Shown piece by piece: positions 55,258 through 64,000 of a stretch of 64,000 nt of DNA. Made by a program: the position numbers and the translations under genes. The stretch's first letter is position 1. Each line of letters begins with the position of its first letter. The DNA comes from Streptomyces roseofulvus (GTDB lineage: Bacteria > Actinomycetota > Actinomycetes > Streptomycetales > Streptomycetaceae), in assembly GCF_039534915.1 (NCBI RefSeq), contig NZ_BAAAWE010000001.1:1178001-1242000 (forward strand), written 5' to 3'. The notes beneath the pieces are model-generated. The model had not been told where the DNA came from and did not search any database. It was given only the letters and a program-made list of their open reading frames with translations.

Positions 55258-55688
55258 GCCGGTTCCGGGTGGTGCGGTCCGTGCCGCTGGGGCCGGAGGA
55301 GGCGTGGCGGCGGCTCACCGACTGGCCGGCGCACGGCCGGCAGGTGCCGCTGACCCGTACGACGGTCCTGACGCCCGGTCCGAGCGGGCCGGGGACGCGG
55401 TTCACCGCGCGCACCGGGCTCGGCCCGCTGGGCTTCGACGACCCGATGGAGGTGGTCCGCTGGGAGCCGCCGCGCGGGGACGGGCCGGGGATGTGCCGGC
55501 TGGAGAAGTACGGGCGGCTGGTGCGCGGCTGGGCCGAGATCGAGGTGGCGCCGACGGCCGGTGGCGTGCGGGTGGTCTGGACGGAGGAGCTGGCGGTACG
55601 CGGGGTGCCGGGGGTCTTCGACGGGGTGCTGGCGCGGGCGGGCCGGGTGGTGTTCGGCCGGGCGCTGGACGGGCTGCTCACCCCGTAG
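55254..55688 (+). CDS. SRPBCC-family protein 1
   Basis: A 144-residue START/SRPBCC-fold protein (polyketide cyclase-like) with GTG start overlapping the DeoR stop. FRVVRSVPLGPEEAWRRLTDWPAHGRQVPL at the N-terminus, then WEPPRGDG and GVRVVWTEELAVRGVPG are typical of small ligand-binding barrels. No ligand can be predicted. The pairing with another SRPBCC protein downstream suggests duplication. Confidence 0.8.
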   Translation: MSRFRVVRSVPLGPEEAWRRLTDWPAHGRQVPLTRTTVLTPGPSGPGTRFTARTGLGPLGFDDPMEVVRWEPPRGDGPGMCRLEKYGRLVRGWAEIEVAPTAGGVRVVWTEELAVRGVPGVFDGVLARAGRVVFGRALDGLLTP

Positions 55689-55768
55689 CCCTCGAACGGG
55701 CTTTCGTCTTGACGGCGTGTCAGCTAGGGTGCTGGCTCCCATCCGATCCCCTCGGGGAGGTCCGGTCC

Positions 55769-56287
55769 ATGCCACGCCGACTCCGGCCGGTGGAGCTCGA
55801 CTTCACCGCCGTCGCGCCCGTCCGCCTCGCCTTCGAGGCCAGGCTCCAGGCACCGCCGCCGGCCGTCTACCGGTCGATCGCGGTGGAGGTGGGCAGTCTG
55901 CCCGCCTGGTTCACCCCGGTCGCGTCGGCCGTGCCCTTCGACGACGGGGCGCGCCGGACGATACGGCTGCGCGGCGGCGTCCGGTTCGAGGAGACGATCC
56001 TGGCCGCCGAGCCGGACCTCCGGTACGCCTACCGCGTGGACCTCACCAACGCCCCGGCCGTGTCCGCGCTGGCCGAGGAGTGGGCGCTCGCCCCGGAGGG
56101 CGCGGGGACGCGGCTGCGCTGGACGATGGCGGCCGACGGCCCGGCCCCGTTCCGCGCCGGTCTGCGGCTGGCGTCACCGGGCCTGGGCCTGTCCTTCCGA
56201 CGGGCGGCGGCCGCGCTGGACCGACGGCTCACTCCGGCCAGACGCCCGTCGCCAGGAAGCGTTCGAGAGTGGCCGCGTACGGGGTGA
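55769..56287 (+). CDS. SRPBCC-family protein 2
   Basis: A 172-residue SRPBCC-fold protein beginning at the ATG after [47 protein letters not shown] is the N-terminal part and [13 protein letters not shown] the terminal strand region. Its last 59 bp overlap the convergent PLP enzyme gene (from 56229). The pairing with SRPBCC protein 1 and a DeoR regulator is a small unit of unknown function. Confidence 0.7.
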   Translation: MPRRLRPVELDFTAVAPVRLAFEARLQAPPPAVYRSIAVEVGSLPAWFTPVASAVPFDDGARRTIRLRGGVRFEETILAAEPDLRYAYRVDLTNAPAVSALAEEWALAPEGAGTRLRWTMAADGPAPFRAGLRLASPGLGLSFRRAAAALDRRLTPARRPSPGSVREWPRTG

Positions 56288-57356
56288 TGTCGAGGCCCTG
56301 TTCGGCCAGCCAGGCGTCCGAGTAGTACTTGTCGAGGTAGCGGTCGCCGGGGTCGCAGAGGAGGGTGACGACGCTGCCGGTGCGCTCCGCCGCGACCATC
56401 TCCGCCACGATCCTGAGGGCGCTCCACAGGCCGGTACCGGTGGAGCCGCCGGCCTTGCGCCCGATGGCGGTCTCCAGGGCGCGGACGGCGGCGACGCTCG
56501 CCGCGTCCGGAACCTTCATCATCCGGTCGACGGCGCCCGGCACGAAGCTGGGCTCCATCCGGGGCCGGCCGATGCCCTCGATGCGCGAGCCGCAGTCGGC
56601 GGTGGCTCCGGGGTCGTGGCGCACCCAGCCGTCGAAGAAGCAGGAGTTCTCCGGGTCGGCCACGCAGATCCGGGTGTCCTGCTGGGTGTAGTGGACGTAA
56701 CGGGCGATGGTGGCGGAGGTGCCGCCGGTGCCGGCGGTGGCGACGATCCAGGCCGGTTCGGGGTAGCGCTCGAGACGCAGCTGCTGGTAGATCGACTCGG
56801 CGATGTTGTTGTTGCCGCGCCAGTCGGTGGCCCGCTCCGCGTAGGTGAACTGGTCCATGTAGTGGCCGCCGGTGCGGGCCGCGAGCGCCGCCGACTCCTC
56901 GTACATCGACCGCGGGTCGTCGACGAAGTGGCACTGCCCGCCGTGGAATTCGATGAGCCGGCACTTCTCCGGGCTGGTGGTGCGGGGCATCACGGCGACG
57001 AACGGCACGCCGATGAGCTTCGCGAAGTACGCCTCGGAGACGGCGGTGGAGCCACTGGACGCCTCGATGACGGGCTTGCCGGGACGGATCCAGCCGTTGC
57101 AGAGCGCGTACAGGAAGAGCGAGCGGGCGAGCCGGTGCTTGAGGCTGCCGGTGGGGTGGGTGGACTCGTCCTTGAGGTAGAGGTCGATGCCCCACTTCTC
57201 GGGGAGCGGGAAGCGCAGCAGGTGGGTGTCGGCGGAGCGGTTGGCGTCGGCCTGCACCTTGCGCACCGCCTCCTTCAGCCAGGCGCGGTAGGCCGGATCG
57301 CTGCGGTCGACGTCCACGGTGGCCGTGGCCTCGGCAGTGTGGGGGGTGGTGCTCAA
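56229..57356 (-). CDS. PLP-dependent cysteine synthase-family protein, Cds1-like
   Basis: A 375-residue type II PLP enzyme. The Schiff-base lysine is in GSLKHR, with SSGSTAVS phosphate-binding and GTGGT motifs. It most resembles the actinobacterial cysteine desulfhydrase Cds1 or cysteine synthase family, but the direction (cysteine degradation or synthesis) is not decidable. The start is TTG at 57356, supported by GAGGAG 7 bp upstream and by the domain start. It overlaps SRPBCC protein 2 by 59 bp at its 3' end. Confidence 0.85.
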   Translation of the reverse strand: MSTTPHTAEATATVDVDRSDPAYRAWLKEAVRKVQADANRSADTHLLRFPLPEKWGIDLYLKDESTHPTGSLKHRLARSLFLYALCNGWIRPGKPVIEASSGSTAVSEAYFAKLIGVPFVAVMPRTTSPEKCRLIEFHGGQCHFVDDPRSMYEESAALAARTGGHYMDQFTYAERATDWRGNNNIAESIYQQLRLERYPEPAWIVATAGTGGTSATIARYVHYTQQDTRICVADPENSCFFDGWVRHDPGATADCGSRIEGIGRPRMEPSFVPGAVDRMMKVPDAASVAAVRALETAIGRKAGGSTGTGLWSALRIVAEMVAAERTGSVVTLLCDPGDRYLDKYYSDAWLAEQGLDITPYAATLERFLATGVWPE

Positions 57357-57549
57357 CGGTCTCTCCTCGCTGTACCGCCGGGGCGGAGCCCGGGCTTCCC
57401 ACCCCCGACGATACCGCTCTCACCTGGGCAAACGTTCCCTTTGACGCTCCATAGGAACGCCTTGGAGGACGCTCGTACGACGGTCCCTGGTGCCCGCGGC
57501 GACGGCCCGGCACACTGGGAGGGACGGCAGGCGGAAGGGGTGGACCGGC

Positions 57550-57867
57550 ATGACGGAACCGGAGTTCAGCGCCAGGGGCGTACGGATCGCGCGCTGGCCG
57601 CGCTCGCTCACCCGCGCCGGGGAGGTCCGCATCGAGGACGGCCGGCTCGCGCTGCTGACGAGCTACGGCGCCGAGATCGACAGCGCGCCCGTGAAGGCGG
57701 TGCGGGCGGGCCGACCGTGGTTCGCGAAGGGCGACGAGACGGTGGCGCGGGTGAACGGCACGCGGTACCGCCTCACCATGGACGGCGCGGGGGAGGACGA
57801 CGACCGGGACGCCGAGCAGGCGGGCCGCTTCCTCGCCGCCCTGAAGCGGGCGGCCGGCGGCCGCTGA
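57550..57867 (+). CDS. Small hypothetical protein
   Basis: A 105-residue protein starting at the ATG after GGAAGGGGTGGACCGGC. It contains a beta-rich centre (GEVRIEDGRLALLTSYGAEIDSAP, FAKGDETVARVNGTRYRLTM) and a helical C-terminus. The YGAEIDSAP pattern is conserved-looking. I cannot assign a domain or role. Confidence 0.6.
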   Translation: MTEPEFSARGVRIARWPRSLTRAGEVRIEDGRLALLTSYGAEIDSAPVKAVRAGRPWFAKGDETVARVNGTRYRLTMDGAGEDDDRDAEQAGRFLAALKRAAGGR

Positions 57868-58054
57868 CTCCTCCGGCGGGTGCGCTGACCTGGGGAAGCT
57901 CGCGGCGGGTTGCGGGGCGGTGACGGCTGGTTCACGCTGGAACCACCTCACTGAGGGTCGAACGGTGGTGACACTGCGCTCAGCGCCCGCCGCCGTACCG
58001 CATGACAGATCCGAATCTCCGTCTTCTTCAGGACTACTTCGGGGAGTCGCAGCC

Positions 58055-58633
58055 GTGATCAGCGAGCCGAGCAGGTATTACGCGGTGGAGCTTCAGGCCC
58101 TGCCGCCGCGGATCGGACAGATCCGCAGGATCGTCGCCGCCCATCTGCGCCATTGGCAGCTCGACGACTTGGTCGATCCCGTCGAACTGGGAGTGACCGA
58201 GCTGTTGACCAACGTGCACCGCCACGCGCAGCCCGACAAGGAGTGCACCGTCGAGCTGGAACTCCTGCTCGACCGGCTGACCGTCTCGGTCCGGGACAAC
58301 GACCCCCGGATACCGGTGGCGTCGGAGACGCCCGCCGAGGAGCTGTGGGGCGGGCCGGACGCGCTCGCCACCTCGGGCCGCGGCCTCGCCATCGTGGGGG
58401 CGCTCAGCGACAGCTGGGGCGTCCGCCCGGGCGGGGTGAGCGGCAAGGTCGTCTGGTTCACCCTCACCGCCCCGCCGTGTGCCGGCGGTCCCGCGGTCAC
58501 CGGCGCCGAGGCCGGACTGGGCTTCGGGCTGATGCCCCTGGCGCCGGTCGTCTCGTACGGCCGGCTCGCGGGCGTGCCGCTGAGCACGCCCGCGGAGGCC
58601 CCGGCGCTCGCGGCGAGCGGGGCCCGGGCCTGA
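58055..58633 (+). CDS. ATP-binding protein, RsbW/anti-sigma kinase-like
   Basis: A 192-residue HATPase_c protein typical of Streptomyces regulatory serine kinases. Motif N is ELGVTELLTNVHRHA, then DNDPRIP, GRGLAIVGALSDSWGV is the G2-type glycine motif. The GTG at 58055 has GGGGAG 8 bp upstream; a longer frame begins at 57920 with a non-conserved leader. It may switch an anti-sigma factor or bind ATP in signalling. No partner sigma or anti-anti-sigma gene is next to it. Confidence 0.85.
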   Translation: MISEPSRYYAVELQALPPRIGQIRRIVAAHLRHWQLDDLVDPVELGVTELLTNVHRHAQPDKECTVELELLLDRLTVSVRDNDPRIPVASETPAEELWGGPDALATSGRGLAIVGALSDSWGVRPGGVSGKVVWFTLTAPPCAGGPAVTGAEAGLGFGLMPLAPVVSYGRLAGVPLSTPAEAPALAASGARA

Positions 58634-58635
58634 GC

Positions 58636-59406
58636 TCAGGCCGTGGCGACCAGCGTCAGGTACGCCATGCCGAGGACGTTCCGGTAGCCGTTCAGCCAGC
58701 TCGACCGCTGCCGGTCGACCCGCTCGCGGGTCTCGGCCGCCAGCGGGTGGTCCGGGTACGCGGCGAGCCACAGCTCCGTGTCGTACCGGTAGCCGGACTC
58801 GAACGCCTCCCACTCGTCGCGGCCGGCCGTCTCGATCCACGCCGGGCGGAACCCGGCCTCGATCGCCAGGCCGACGAGCCCGCCCAGCGGGAGGTGGTCG
58901 CCGGTGGTGGCGCCGGGCCACATCCCGGCGAGCTCCGTCTCGGTCGGGGTCCGCTCCCAGAAGCCCTCGCCGAGCACCACCAGGCCGCCGGGCCGGACCA
59001 GCCGGCGCAGCTCCCGCAGCGCCTCCGCCGGGTCGTGCGGCAGCTCCGGGTCGCACAGCGCCTGGCTGGAGCCGAGGCAGAGGATCGCGTCGACGGGGCC
59101 GCGCCCGGTGCCGCGCGCGGACTCCTCGACGAAGACCGAGCGGTCGGCGAGACCGCGCTCCGCCGCCAGCGCACGGCCCCGGGCGAGGTCCTCGGCGTTG
59201 ATGTCGATGCCGATGCCCTTCGCCCCGGGCACCGCGTCGAGGACCCGGAGCAGCAACTCGCCCCAGCCGCAGCCGATGTCGAGGACGTCGGCGGGGCCGG
59301 CGGCGGCGATCCGGCGGACGAGGCTCTCGGCCCGCTCCTCGGAGAGCGGGCCGTGGAAGGTGAGGCTGCCCAGGCGGGGCGGGAGCGGGGCGTCTGAAGA
59401 GATCAT
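58636..59406 (-). CDS. SAM-dependent methyltransferase
   Basis: A 256-residue class I methyltransferase. The AdoMet site is shown by VLDIGCGWGELLLRVL and the acidic loop GIGIDINAED. LRPGGLVVLGEGFW is motif post-III. Start MISSDAPLPP at the ATG 59406. Substrate unknown; its 3' end lies 3 bp from the convergent ATP-binding gene. Confidence 0.85.
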   Translation of the reverse strand: MISSDAPLPPRLGSLTFHGPLSEERAESLVRRIAAAGPADVLDIGCGWGELLLRVLDAVPGAKGIGIDINAEDLARGRALAAERGLADRSVFVEESARGTGRGPVDAILCLGSSQALCDPELPHDPAEALRELRRLVRPGGLVVLGEGFWERTPTETELAGMWPGATTGDHLPLGGLVGLAIEAGFRPAWIETAGRDEWEAFESGYRYDTELWLAAYPDHPLAAETRERVDRQRSSWLNGYRNVLGMAYLTLVATA

Positions 59407-59494
59407 GGACGGCGAGGTTACCGGCCCCGGCCGGCGCCGCCCACCCACTTTCGCGCACCCGTTCCCCGGAACGCGCGCCTCCGCGCCACCCCGG

Positions 59495-60721
59495 TCAGAC
59501 GGGGGCGCCGCCGAGGGCGGCCAGGGGGTCGTCGAGCACCGGCTGCCAGGCCAGTTCGGCCGCGCCCACCAGGCTGTTGTGGTCGAGGGTGCAGGGCAGG
59601 ATCGGGACGCCGCCGCTGCGGCCCCACAGGCTGCGGTCGGCGACGACCGCGCGCAGCCGCTCCGGGTCGGCGTCGAGCAGCTCGCGGTGGAGGCCGCCGA
59701 GGATGATCCGGTCGGGGTTGAGGATGTTCACCAGCCCGGCCAGGCCGAGGCCGAGACGGTCGATCAGCTCCGCCACCGCGGCCCGCACCCCCGGATCGTC
59801 CGGCGCGTTCCTGAGCAGGTCGCGGGCCTGCTGGAGCAGGGAGACCTCCGGGCCCGGCGCCCGGCCGGCGACCGTGAGGAAGGCCAGCGGGTCGGTCTCG
59901 ACGTCCAGGCAGCCGCGGCCGCCGCAGTGGCAGGGGCCGCCCTCCGGATTGACCGTCAGATGGCCGACCTCCAGGGCGAGGCCCGAACTACCCGTGTGGA
60001 GCCGCCCGTCGAGGACGAGCGCCCCGCCGACGCCCCGGTGCCCGGTGGCGACGCAGAGCAGGTCGCGGGCGCCGCGCCCGGCTCCGTGCCGGTGCTCGGC
60101 GAGCGCGGCGAGGTTCACGTCGTTGCCGGTGAAGGCGGGACCCTCGACACCGGCGTCCCGGATCCGGTCGGCGAAGATCTCGCGGACCGGCGCGCCCGCC
60201 GGCCAGGCCAGGTGGAGCGGGTTGAGCGCGGTGCCCTCGGGCTCGGCGACCGCGGACGGCACGGCCAGGCCGGCGCCGACGCAGCGCCGCCCGGACTCCC
60301 GGAGCAGCGCGGCACCCGCGTCCACGACGGCGCCGAGGACCTGCGCCGGGTCGGCCGAGACCGTCACCTTGCCCGGGACGGTGGCGACGACGGTGCCGCC
60401 GAGGCCGATCAGCGCGGCCCGGAAGCCGTCCGCGTGGACCTGGGCGGCGAGCGCCACGGGGCCCTTCTCGTCGACCGCGAGCCGGTGCGAGGGCCGGCCC
60501 TGGGAACCGGCGGCGGCACCGGGGTTGGAGTCGACCCGGATGAGCCCGAGGGCCTCCAGCTCGGCGGCGACGGCGCCGGCGGTGGCGCGGGTGACGCCCA
60601 GCTCGGCGGTGAGGACGGCCCGCGTCGGCGCCCGTCCGGTGTGCACCAGCTCCAGCGCGGGACCGAGCGCGCTCCGCCCCCTGTCCAGCCGAGTACGCGT
60701 CGTCGTCGCCTTGCCGTTCAT
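59495..60721 (-). CDS. ROK-family transcriptional regulator / sugar kinase
   Basis: A 408-residue ROK protein. An N-terminal winged helix (ALELVHTGRAPTRAVLTAELGVTRATAGAVAAELEALGLI) precedes the ROK fold. The zinc site is complete (ALEVGHLTV with the His, then CHCGGRGCLD). The catalytic Asp of sugar kinases is in GNDVNLAALAEH. NagC/Mlc-type ROK proteins repress sugar genes, and some also phosphorylate. No sugar genes flank it here, and the methyltransferase lies downstream. Confidence 0.88.
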   Translation of the reverse strand: MNGKATTTRTRLDRGRSALGPALELVHTGRAPTRAVLTAELGVTRATAGAVAAELEALGLIRVDSNPGAAAGSQGRPSHRLAVDEKGPVALAAQVHADGFRAALIGLGGTVVATVPGKVTVSADPAQVLGAVVDAGAALLRESGRRCVGAGLAVPSAVAEPEGTALNPLHLAWPAGAPVREIFADRIRDAGVEGPAFTGNDVNLAALAEHRHGAGRGARDLLCVATGHRGVGGALVLDGRLHTGSSGLALEVGHLTVNPEGGPCHCGGRGCLDVETDPLAFLTVAGRAPGPEVSLLQQARDLLRNAPDDPGVRAAVAELIDRLGLGLAGLVNILNPDRIILGGLHRELLDADPERLRAVVADRSLWGRSGGVPILPCTLDHNSLVGAAELAWQPVLDDPLAALGGAPV

Positions 60722-60794
60722 GCGCCCGAGTCTGCCATGATCGGGGCCGCCCGCCGGACCCGCTCCGGACGCGGCCCGCCGGGCCGCCGCGGAC

Positions 60795-61511
60795 TCACGG
60801 CCGGGGGCGGGGGCGGGGCAGCAGACCGACCTCGCGGCCGAGGCGTTCGGCGGCGGTGGCGAAGAAGGCGTCCCGGTCCTCGACGATCCTGTTGAACTGG
60901 CCGAAGACCTCGAAGGAGACCAGGCCGAAGAGCTGCGCCCAGGCGAAGACGAGGGCCACGGCGAGCGCGGGCGGCAGGTCGGCGGCCAGATCGGCGGCGA
61001 GCCGCTCCGCTTCCGGGGTGAGGCTCTCCGGCAGCGGCGGCAGCGCGACGCCCTCGTCCCGGTGGGCGGCGCGGGCGGTCGCCACCAGCAGCAGGCCGAC
61101 GCGGGCGGCGGGGGCGACCGTGTCCTGGGGGGCGGTGTAGCCGGGGACCGGGGAGCCGTAGATCAGGGCGTACTCGTGGGGGTGGGCGACGGCCCAGCGG
61201 CGCACGGCGCGGCAGACGGCGGTCCAGTGGCCGAGGTGGTCGCGGGGCGCGGCCTCCACGGCGGCGGCGTGGGCGGTCTCGGCGGCGGCGCCGACGGCGT
61301 CGTACGCGTCGATGATGAGCGCGGTCAGCAGGTCGTCCCGGCTGGGGAAGTACCGGTAGAGCGCCGAGGAGACCATGCCGAGTTCGCGGGCGACGGCGCG
61401 CAGCGAGAGCTTGGCGGCGCCCTCGGCGGCGAGCTGCCGGCGGGCCTCGTCCTTGATGGCGGCGGTGATCTCGATCCGGGCGCGGGCGCGGGCTCCTTGA
61501 ACGGTGGTCAT
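60795..61511 (-). CDS. TetR-family transcriptional regulator
   Basis: A 238-residue repressor from the ATG at 61511 (MTTVQGARARARIEIT). The N-terminal helix-turn-helix is LSLRAVARELGMVSSALYRYFPSRDDLL, and the C-terminal domain is of the WHG/TetR_C_33 type (HEYALIYGSPVPGY). It is divergent from the deazaflavin-type nitroreductase gene, with three GAGAGCA palindromes between them. It most likely represses both. The ligand is unknown. Confidence 0.92.
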   Translation of the reverse strand: MTTVQGARARARIEITAAIKDEARRQLAAEGAAKLSLRAVARELGMVSSALYRYFPSRDDLLTALIIDAYDAVGAAAETAHAAAVEAAPRDHLGHWTAVCRAVRRWAVAHPHEYALIYGSPVPGYTAPQDTVAPAARVGLLLVATARAAHRDEGVALPPLPESLTPEAERLAADLAADLPPALAVALVFAWAQLFGLVSFEVFGQFNRIVEDRDAFFATAAERLGREVGLLPRPRPRP

Positions 61512-61551
61512 GGAGAGCAGTCTGCCACGATCCGGATCGCCGCACTGAAAC

Positions 61552-61656
61552 GAGAGCACTGCTCTTGCTTCCGAGCGCCGACCCGTGCAGACTGCTCTCA
61601 AGCGAGAGCAGTGCTCACGGTTCGGGGAAGCGATACGAATCGAGAGCAGCGCTCAC
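61552..61656. promoter_or_regulatory. Triple palindromic operator between tetR-type gene and nitroreductase
   Basis: Three palindromic sites of the form AGAGCA-N-TGCTC(T/A): 61553-61565 (AGAGCACTGCTCT), 61605-61617 (AGAGCAGTGCTCA) and 61643-61655 (AGAGCAGCGCTCA). A further TGCTCTC lies at 61593-61599, giving an inverted repeat with GAGAGCA (61604-61610). The sites are spaced along the divergent promoters and are the obvious binding sites of the TetR protein. Confidence 0.8.
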
Positions 61657-61698
61657 GGTTTTGTCGCCGCCCGCCCGACGCCCGCCCAGGAGGCCCTG

Positions 61699-62166
61699 AT
61701 GTCCACCACCCCCGCCGCCCACGTCATCAAGCCCGGCTGGTTCACCGTCAACGTCGTCAACCGCTCCGTCGCCTGGCTGACCCGCCGGGGCGTCAGCGTC
61801 TGGGGTTCCCGGGTCCTCGCCGTGAAGGGCCGCAAGAGCGGCGCCTGGCGCACCACCCCCGTCAACGTGCTCACCCTCGACGGCGAGCGCTACCTCGTCG
61901 CCCCCCGCGGCCACGTCCAGTGGACCCGCAACATCCGGGCGGTCGGCGGCGGCGAGCTGCACCTCGGCAAGCACGTCGAACCGTTCACCGTGACCGAGGT
62001 CGGCGACGACGCCAAGGCGGACGTGCTGCGCGCCTACCTGAAGCGCTGGAAGGCCGAGGTCGGCGTCTTCTTCGCCGGCGTCGGCCCGGACTCCACCGAC
62101 GAGGAACTGCGCGCCATCGCCCCCAAGCACCCCGTCTTCCGCATCGACGCCGCCCCGCACGCGTGA
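61699..62166 (+). CDS. Deazaflavin-dependent (F420) nitroreductase-family protein
   Basis: A 155-residue DDN-type (nitroreductase family deazaflavin-dependent) protein beginning at the ATG after AGGAGG. Conserved stretches HVIKPGWFTVNVVNRSVAWL, RGVSVWGSRVLAVKGRKSGAWRTTPVNVL and HVQWTRNIRAVG are F420-binding residues in the DDN family. It reduces quinones or nitro compounds with F420H2. The TetR gene upstream and a terminator hairpin overlapping its stop suggest a monocistronic inducible gene. Confidence 0.9.
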   Translation: MSTTPAAHVIKPGWFTVNVVNRSVAWLTRRGVSVWGSRVLAVKGRKSGAWRTTPVNVLTLDGERYLVAPRGHVQWTRNIRAVGGGELHLGKHVEPFTVTEVGDDAKADVLRAYLKRWKAEVGVFFAGVGPDSTDEELRAIAPKHPVFRIDAAPHA

Positions 62167-62204
62167 GGGTGGGCACGGACCACCCGGTCCGCACCCACCC
62201 TCAC
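62163..62204. terminator. Bidirectional hairpin overlapping a stop codon
   Basis: A 19 bp stem with two mismatched pairs (GTGAGGGTGGGCACGGACC with GGTCCGCACCCACCCTCAC, 4-nt loop). It starts within the final Ala codon and stop of the nitroreductase and serves the convergent reductase gene ending at 62234. Confidence 0.75.
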
Positions 62205-62233
62205 GTTCCCCACCGCCCGGACGGCGGCCGGGT

Positions 62234-63691
62234 TCAGGACGCCTCGGGCTCCCGCCGTCCGGTGGACACCCCGTCGCCGTCCGTCGCCTCCGGGACGACG
62301 TCCTCGCCCCTGCGGCTCACGCCCCGGCCCGCCGGGCCGACGCCCGACTCGGTGTCCATGCGCTTGTCGAGCACTTCGAGGGCCCGCCGGGCCAGACCGT
62401 TCGACCGGACCATGCCGGCCAGCGTGGCCGAGCCCCGGGTGATGTCCGCGAACGCCTTCCAGGCCGGCCGGACCCCGGTGATCACCGCGTGCAGCAGCCC
62501 CGGACGACGCTCGAAGACGGCGAGCATCCGCCGCCCCACCGCCATCTCCACACCGAGGCCCGCCTTGATCGCGAAGGCGTAGTTCAGCGCCTGGCGCCGG
62601 GCGTCCACCGCGTCGCCGGCCTCCGCCACCCGCACCGCCCACTCGCCGGCGAGCCGGCCGGAGCGGAGCGCGTACGAGATGCCCTCGCGGGTCCACGGCT
62701 CCAGCAGGCCCGCCGCGTCGCCGCAGACCAGGACCCGGCCGCGGGAGAGCGGCGAGTCGTCGCTGCGGCAGCGGGTCAGATGGCCCGAGGAGATCGTGGG
62801 CTCGAAGCCGGCGAGACCGAGCCGGGCGACGAAGTCCTCCAGGTACCGCTTGGTCGCCGCGCCCTCGCCGCGCGCCGAGATGACGCCGACCGTGAGCGTG
62901 TCGCCCTTCGGGAAGACCCAGCCGTAACTGCCGGGCATCGGCCCCCAGTCGATGAGGATCCGGCCCTTCCAGTCCTCCGCCACCGAAGGCGGCACCGGGA
63001 TCTCCGCCTCCAGGCCCAGGTCCACCTGGCCGAGCTTGACGCCGACGTGCGCCCCTATCCGGCTGGCACTGCCGTCCGCGCCGACCACGGCCCGCGCGAG
63101 CACCGTCTCGCCGTCGGCGAGGACGACCGCGACCGTCCGCCGGTCCGGGACGGCCGGGCCGTGCTGCTCCACCCTGGTCACCGTCGCGCCGGTGCGGAGC
63201 TGCGCGCCGGCCTTCTGCGCGTGCTCCACGAGCTGGGCGTCGAACTCGGGCCGGTTGATCAGCCCGAAGAGCATCCGGCGGGAGCGGCGGGTGCGGGCGA
63301 AGCGGCCTTCGAGCGAGAAGGTGACCGCGTGCACCCGGTCCTGGAGCGGCAGTTCGAAGCCCGGCGGCAGCGCGTCGCGGGAGGGCCCGATGATGCCGCC
63401 GCCGCAGGTCTTGTACCGGGGCAGCTCCGACTTCTCCAGGAGCAGCACCCGGCGGCCGGCGACCGCCGCCGCGTACGCCGCCGACGCGCCCGCCGGGCCG
63501 GCGCCGACGACCACGACGTCCCACACGTCCGGCCGGTCCTGATCGGGGCCGGACTCCGTGCCGGTCTCCCCCGCGGGGCCCGGCTCCGCGCCCGTCACCG
63601 CGCCGGACGGACCCGCCGCCGCGGCCGGCTCGCCGGGTCCGGTCGGCTCGGTGTGCTCCGGACCGGCGTTCTCTGCGTGCTCGCTGCTCAC
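62234..63691 (-). CDS. Geranylgeranyl reductase-family FAD protein
   Basis: A 485-residue flavoprotein. A Pro/Glu/Gly-rich 55-residue leader precedes the FAD site VVVGAGPAGASAAYAAAVAG. It has the family signature PRYKTCGGGI (Cys) and VCGDAAGLLEPWTREGI, with IDWGPMPGSYGWVFPK in the middle. Members reduce double bonds in isoprenoid chains such as menaquinone or archaeal lipids. Start is GTG at 63691 after AGGAGC. It converges on the nitroreductase gene. Confidence 0.85.
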   Translation of the reverse strand: MSSEHAENAGPEHTEPTGPGEPAAAAGPSGAVTGAEPGPAGETGTESGPDQDRPDVWDVVVVGAGPAGASAAYAAAVAGRRVLLLEKSELPRYKTCGGGIIGPSRDALPPGFELPLQDRVHAVTFSLEGRFARTRRSRRMLFGLINRPEFDAQLVEHAQKAGAQLRTGATVTRVEQHGPAVPDRRTVAVVLADGETVLARAVVGADGSASRIGAHVGVKLGQVDLGLEAEIPVPPSVAEDWKGRILIDWGPMPGSYGWVFPKGDTLTVGVISARGEGAATKRYLEDFVARLGLAGFEPTISSGHLTRCRSDDSPLSRGRVLVCGDAAGLLEPWTREGISYALRSGRLAGEWAVRVAEAGDAVDARRQALNYAFAIKAGLGVEMAVGRRMLAVFERRPGLLHAVITGVRPAWKAFADITRGSATLAGMVRSNGLARRALEVLDKRMDTESGVGPAGRGVSRRGEDVVPEATDGDGVSTGRREPEAS

Positions 63692-63849
63692 GTGTGCTTC
63701 TGCTCCTGATCCGACCGGCGTCTGCTTACCGCATCCTACGGCTCGGTAGATCACAGCCCGGTCGTAGGATCGACGGTGCGAACGCCGTACCACCCGATAC
63801 GCCGTCCGCTCCCTCTCGCACCAACGTCGCACCCACGAGGAGCGTGCCC

Positions 63850-64000
63850 ATGACGCCGAATCCGATCGCCGAGACCGTCCGGTCCCTGATGCCGCGGGCC
63901 AAGTCCGAGCTGGCGGAACTGGTCGCCTTCGAGTCGGTCGCGGACGAGGCCGTGGCGCCCCGCAGCGAGTGCGAGGCCGCGGCGAACTGGGTCGCCGACG
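63850..64000 (+). CDS. M20 family dipeptidase (N-terminal part, runs off window)
   Basis: The ATG at 63850, preceded by GAGGAG, begins MTPNPIAETVRSLMPRAKSELAELVAFESV, the start typical of Streptomyces M20 metallo-dipeptidases. Only 50 codons are in the window and the metal-binding residues are outside. It diverges from the reductase gene with 158 bp between the starts. Confidence 0.7.
   Translation, partial: MTPNPIAETVRSLMPRAKSELAELVAFESVADEAVAPRSECEAAANWVAD

Overview
The window is a 64 kb piece of a very GC-rich actinobacterial chromosome, almost certainly Streptomyces. Supporting points: third-position GC so high that nearly every gene has long open antisense frames, GTG/TTG starts, a carbohydrate ABC importer with no ATPase of its own, a chitinase promoter of the DasR type, F420/deazaflavin-type and geranylgeranyl-reductase-type oxidoreductases, and a beta-helix-AAA fusion. 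I see no rRNA, tRNA, CRISPR array, insertion sequence, prophage or large biosynthetic cluster. It looks like ordinary chromosome with a few specialised islands.

Left part (1-3441): a partial WGR-domain gene; an iron-box-controlled DUF2470 gene; a DUF817 membrane protein whose reading frame runs into the convergent regulator behind it; and a two-EF-hand protein. Next comes a roughly 14 kb alpha-glucan locus (3460-17773), all on the minus strand: a LacI-type regulator, two large secreted multidomain enzymes with the catalytic Asp spacing of GH87 alpha-1,3-glucanase/mycodextranase, a CUT1 sugar importer (binding protein plus two permeases) and a GH13 alpha-glucosidase. Together they read as outside depolymerisation, oligosaccharide uptake and inside hydrolysis. 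A direct repeat TTGCG-N4-TTGCG occurs upstream of the regulator, the importer operon and one GH87 gene, and is the best candidate operator.

18007-23702 is a complete oligopeptide/dipeptide-type ABC importer operon with translationally coupled genes. 23748-24702 is a coiled-coil protein split by a frameshift at a 7-base homopolymer. An amidase and a GH18 chitinase with a DasR-like site follow. 27562-31038 is the most unusual region: about 13 heptamers of the form RRYRCCA, mostly at 10-11 bp spacing, lie directly in front of a ribbon-helix-helix gene followed by a DUF4097 protein and a DrrAB-type ABC exporter. A 1417-residue HEAT-repeat protein and a divergent NAD-dependent DNA ligase come next.

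The right half is mostly housekeeping or scattered functions: DEAD-box helicase and cold-shock protein separated by a strong hairpin, GAF-PucR regulator, NUDIX hydrolase, apolipoprotein N-acyltransferase, racemase, HpnB-like glycosyltransferase, MOSC protein, Rv1733c-like protein, a beta-helix/AAA+ fusion (SpoVK/CbbX-like), a membrane esterase-like protein, a DeoR regulator with two SRPBCC proteins, a cysteine synthase-like PLP enzyme, a serine-kinase-type ATP-binding protein, a methyltransferase, a ROK protein, a TetR regulator divergent from a deazaflavin-dependent nitroreductase across a three-copy palindromic operator, a geranylgeranyl-reductase-like flavoprotein, and the start of an M20 dipeptidase that runs off the window.
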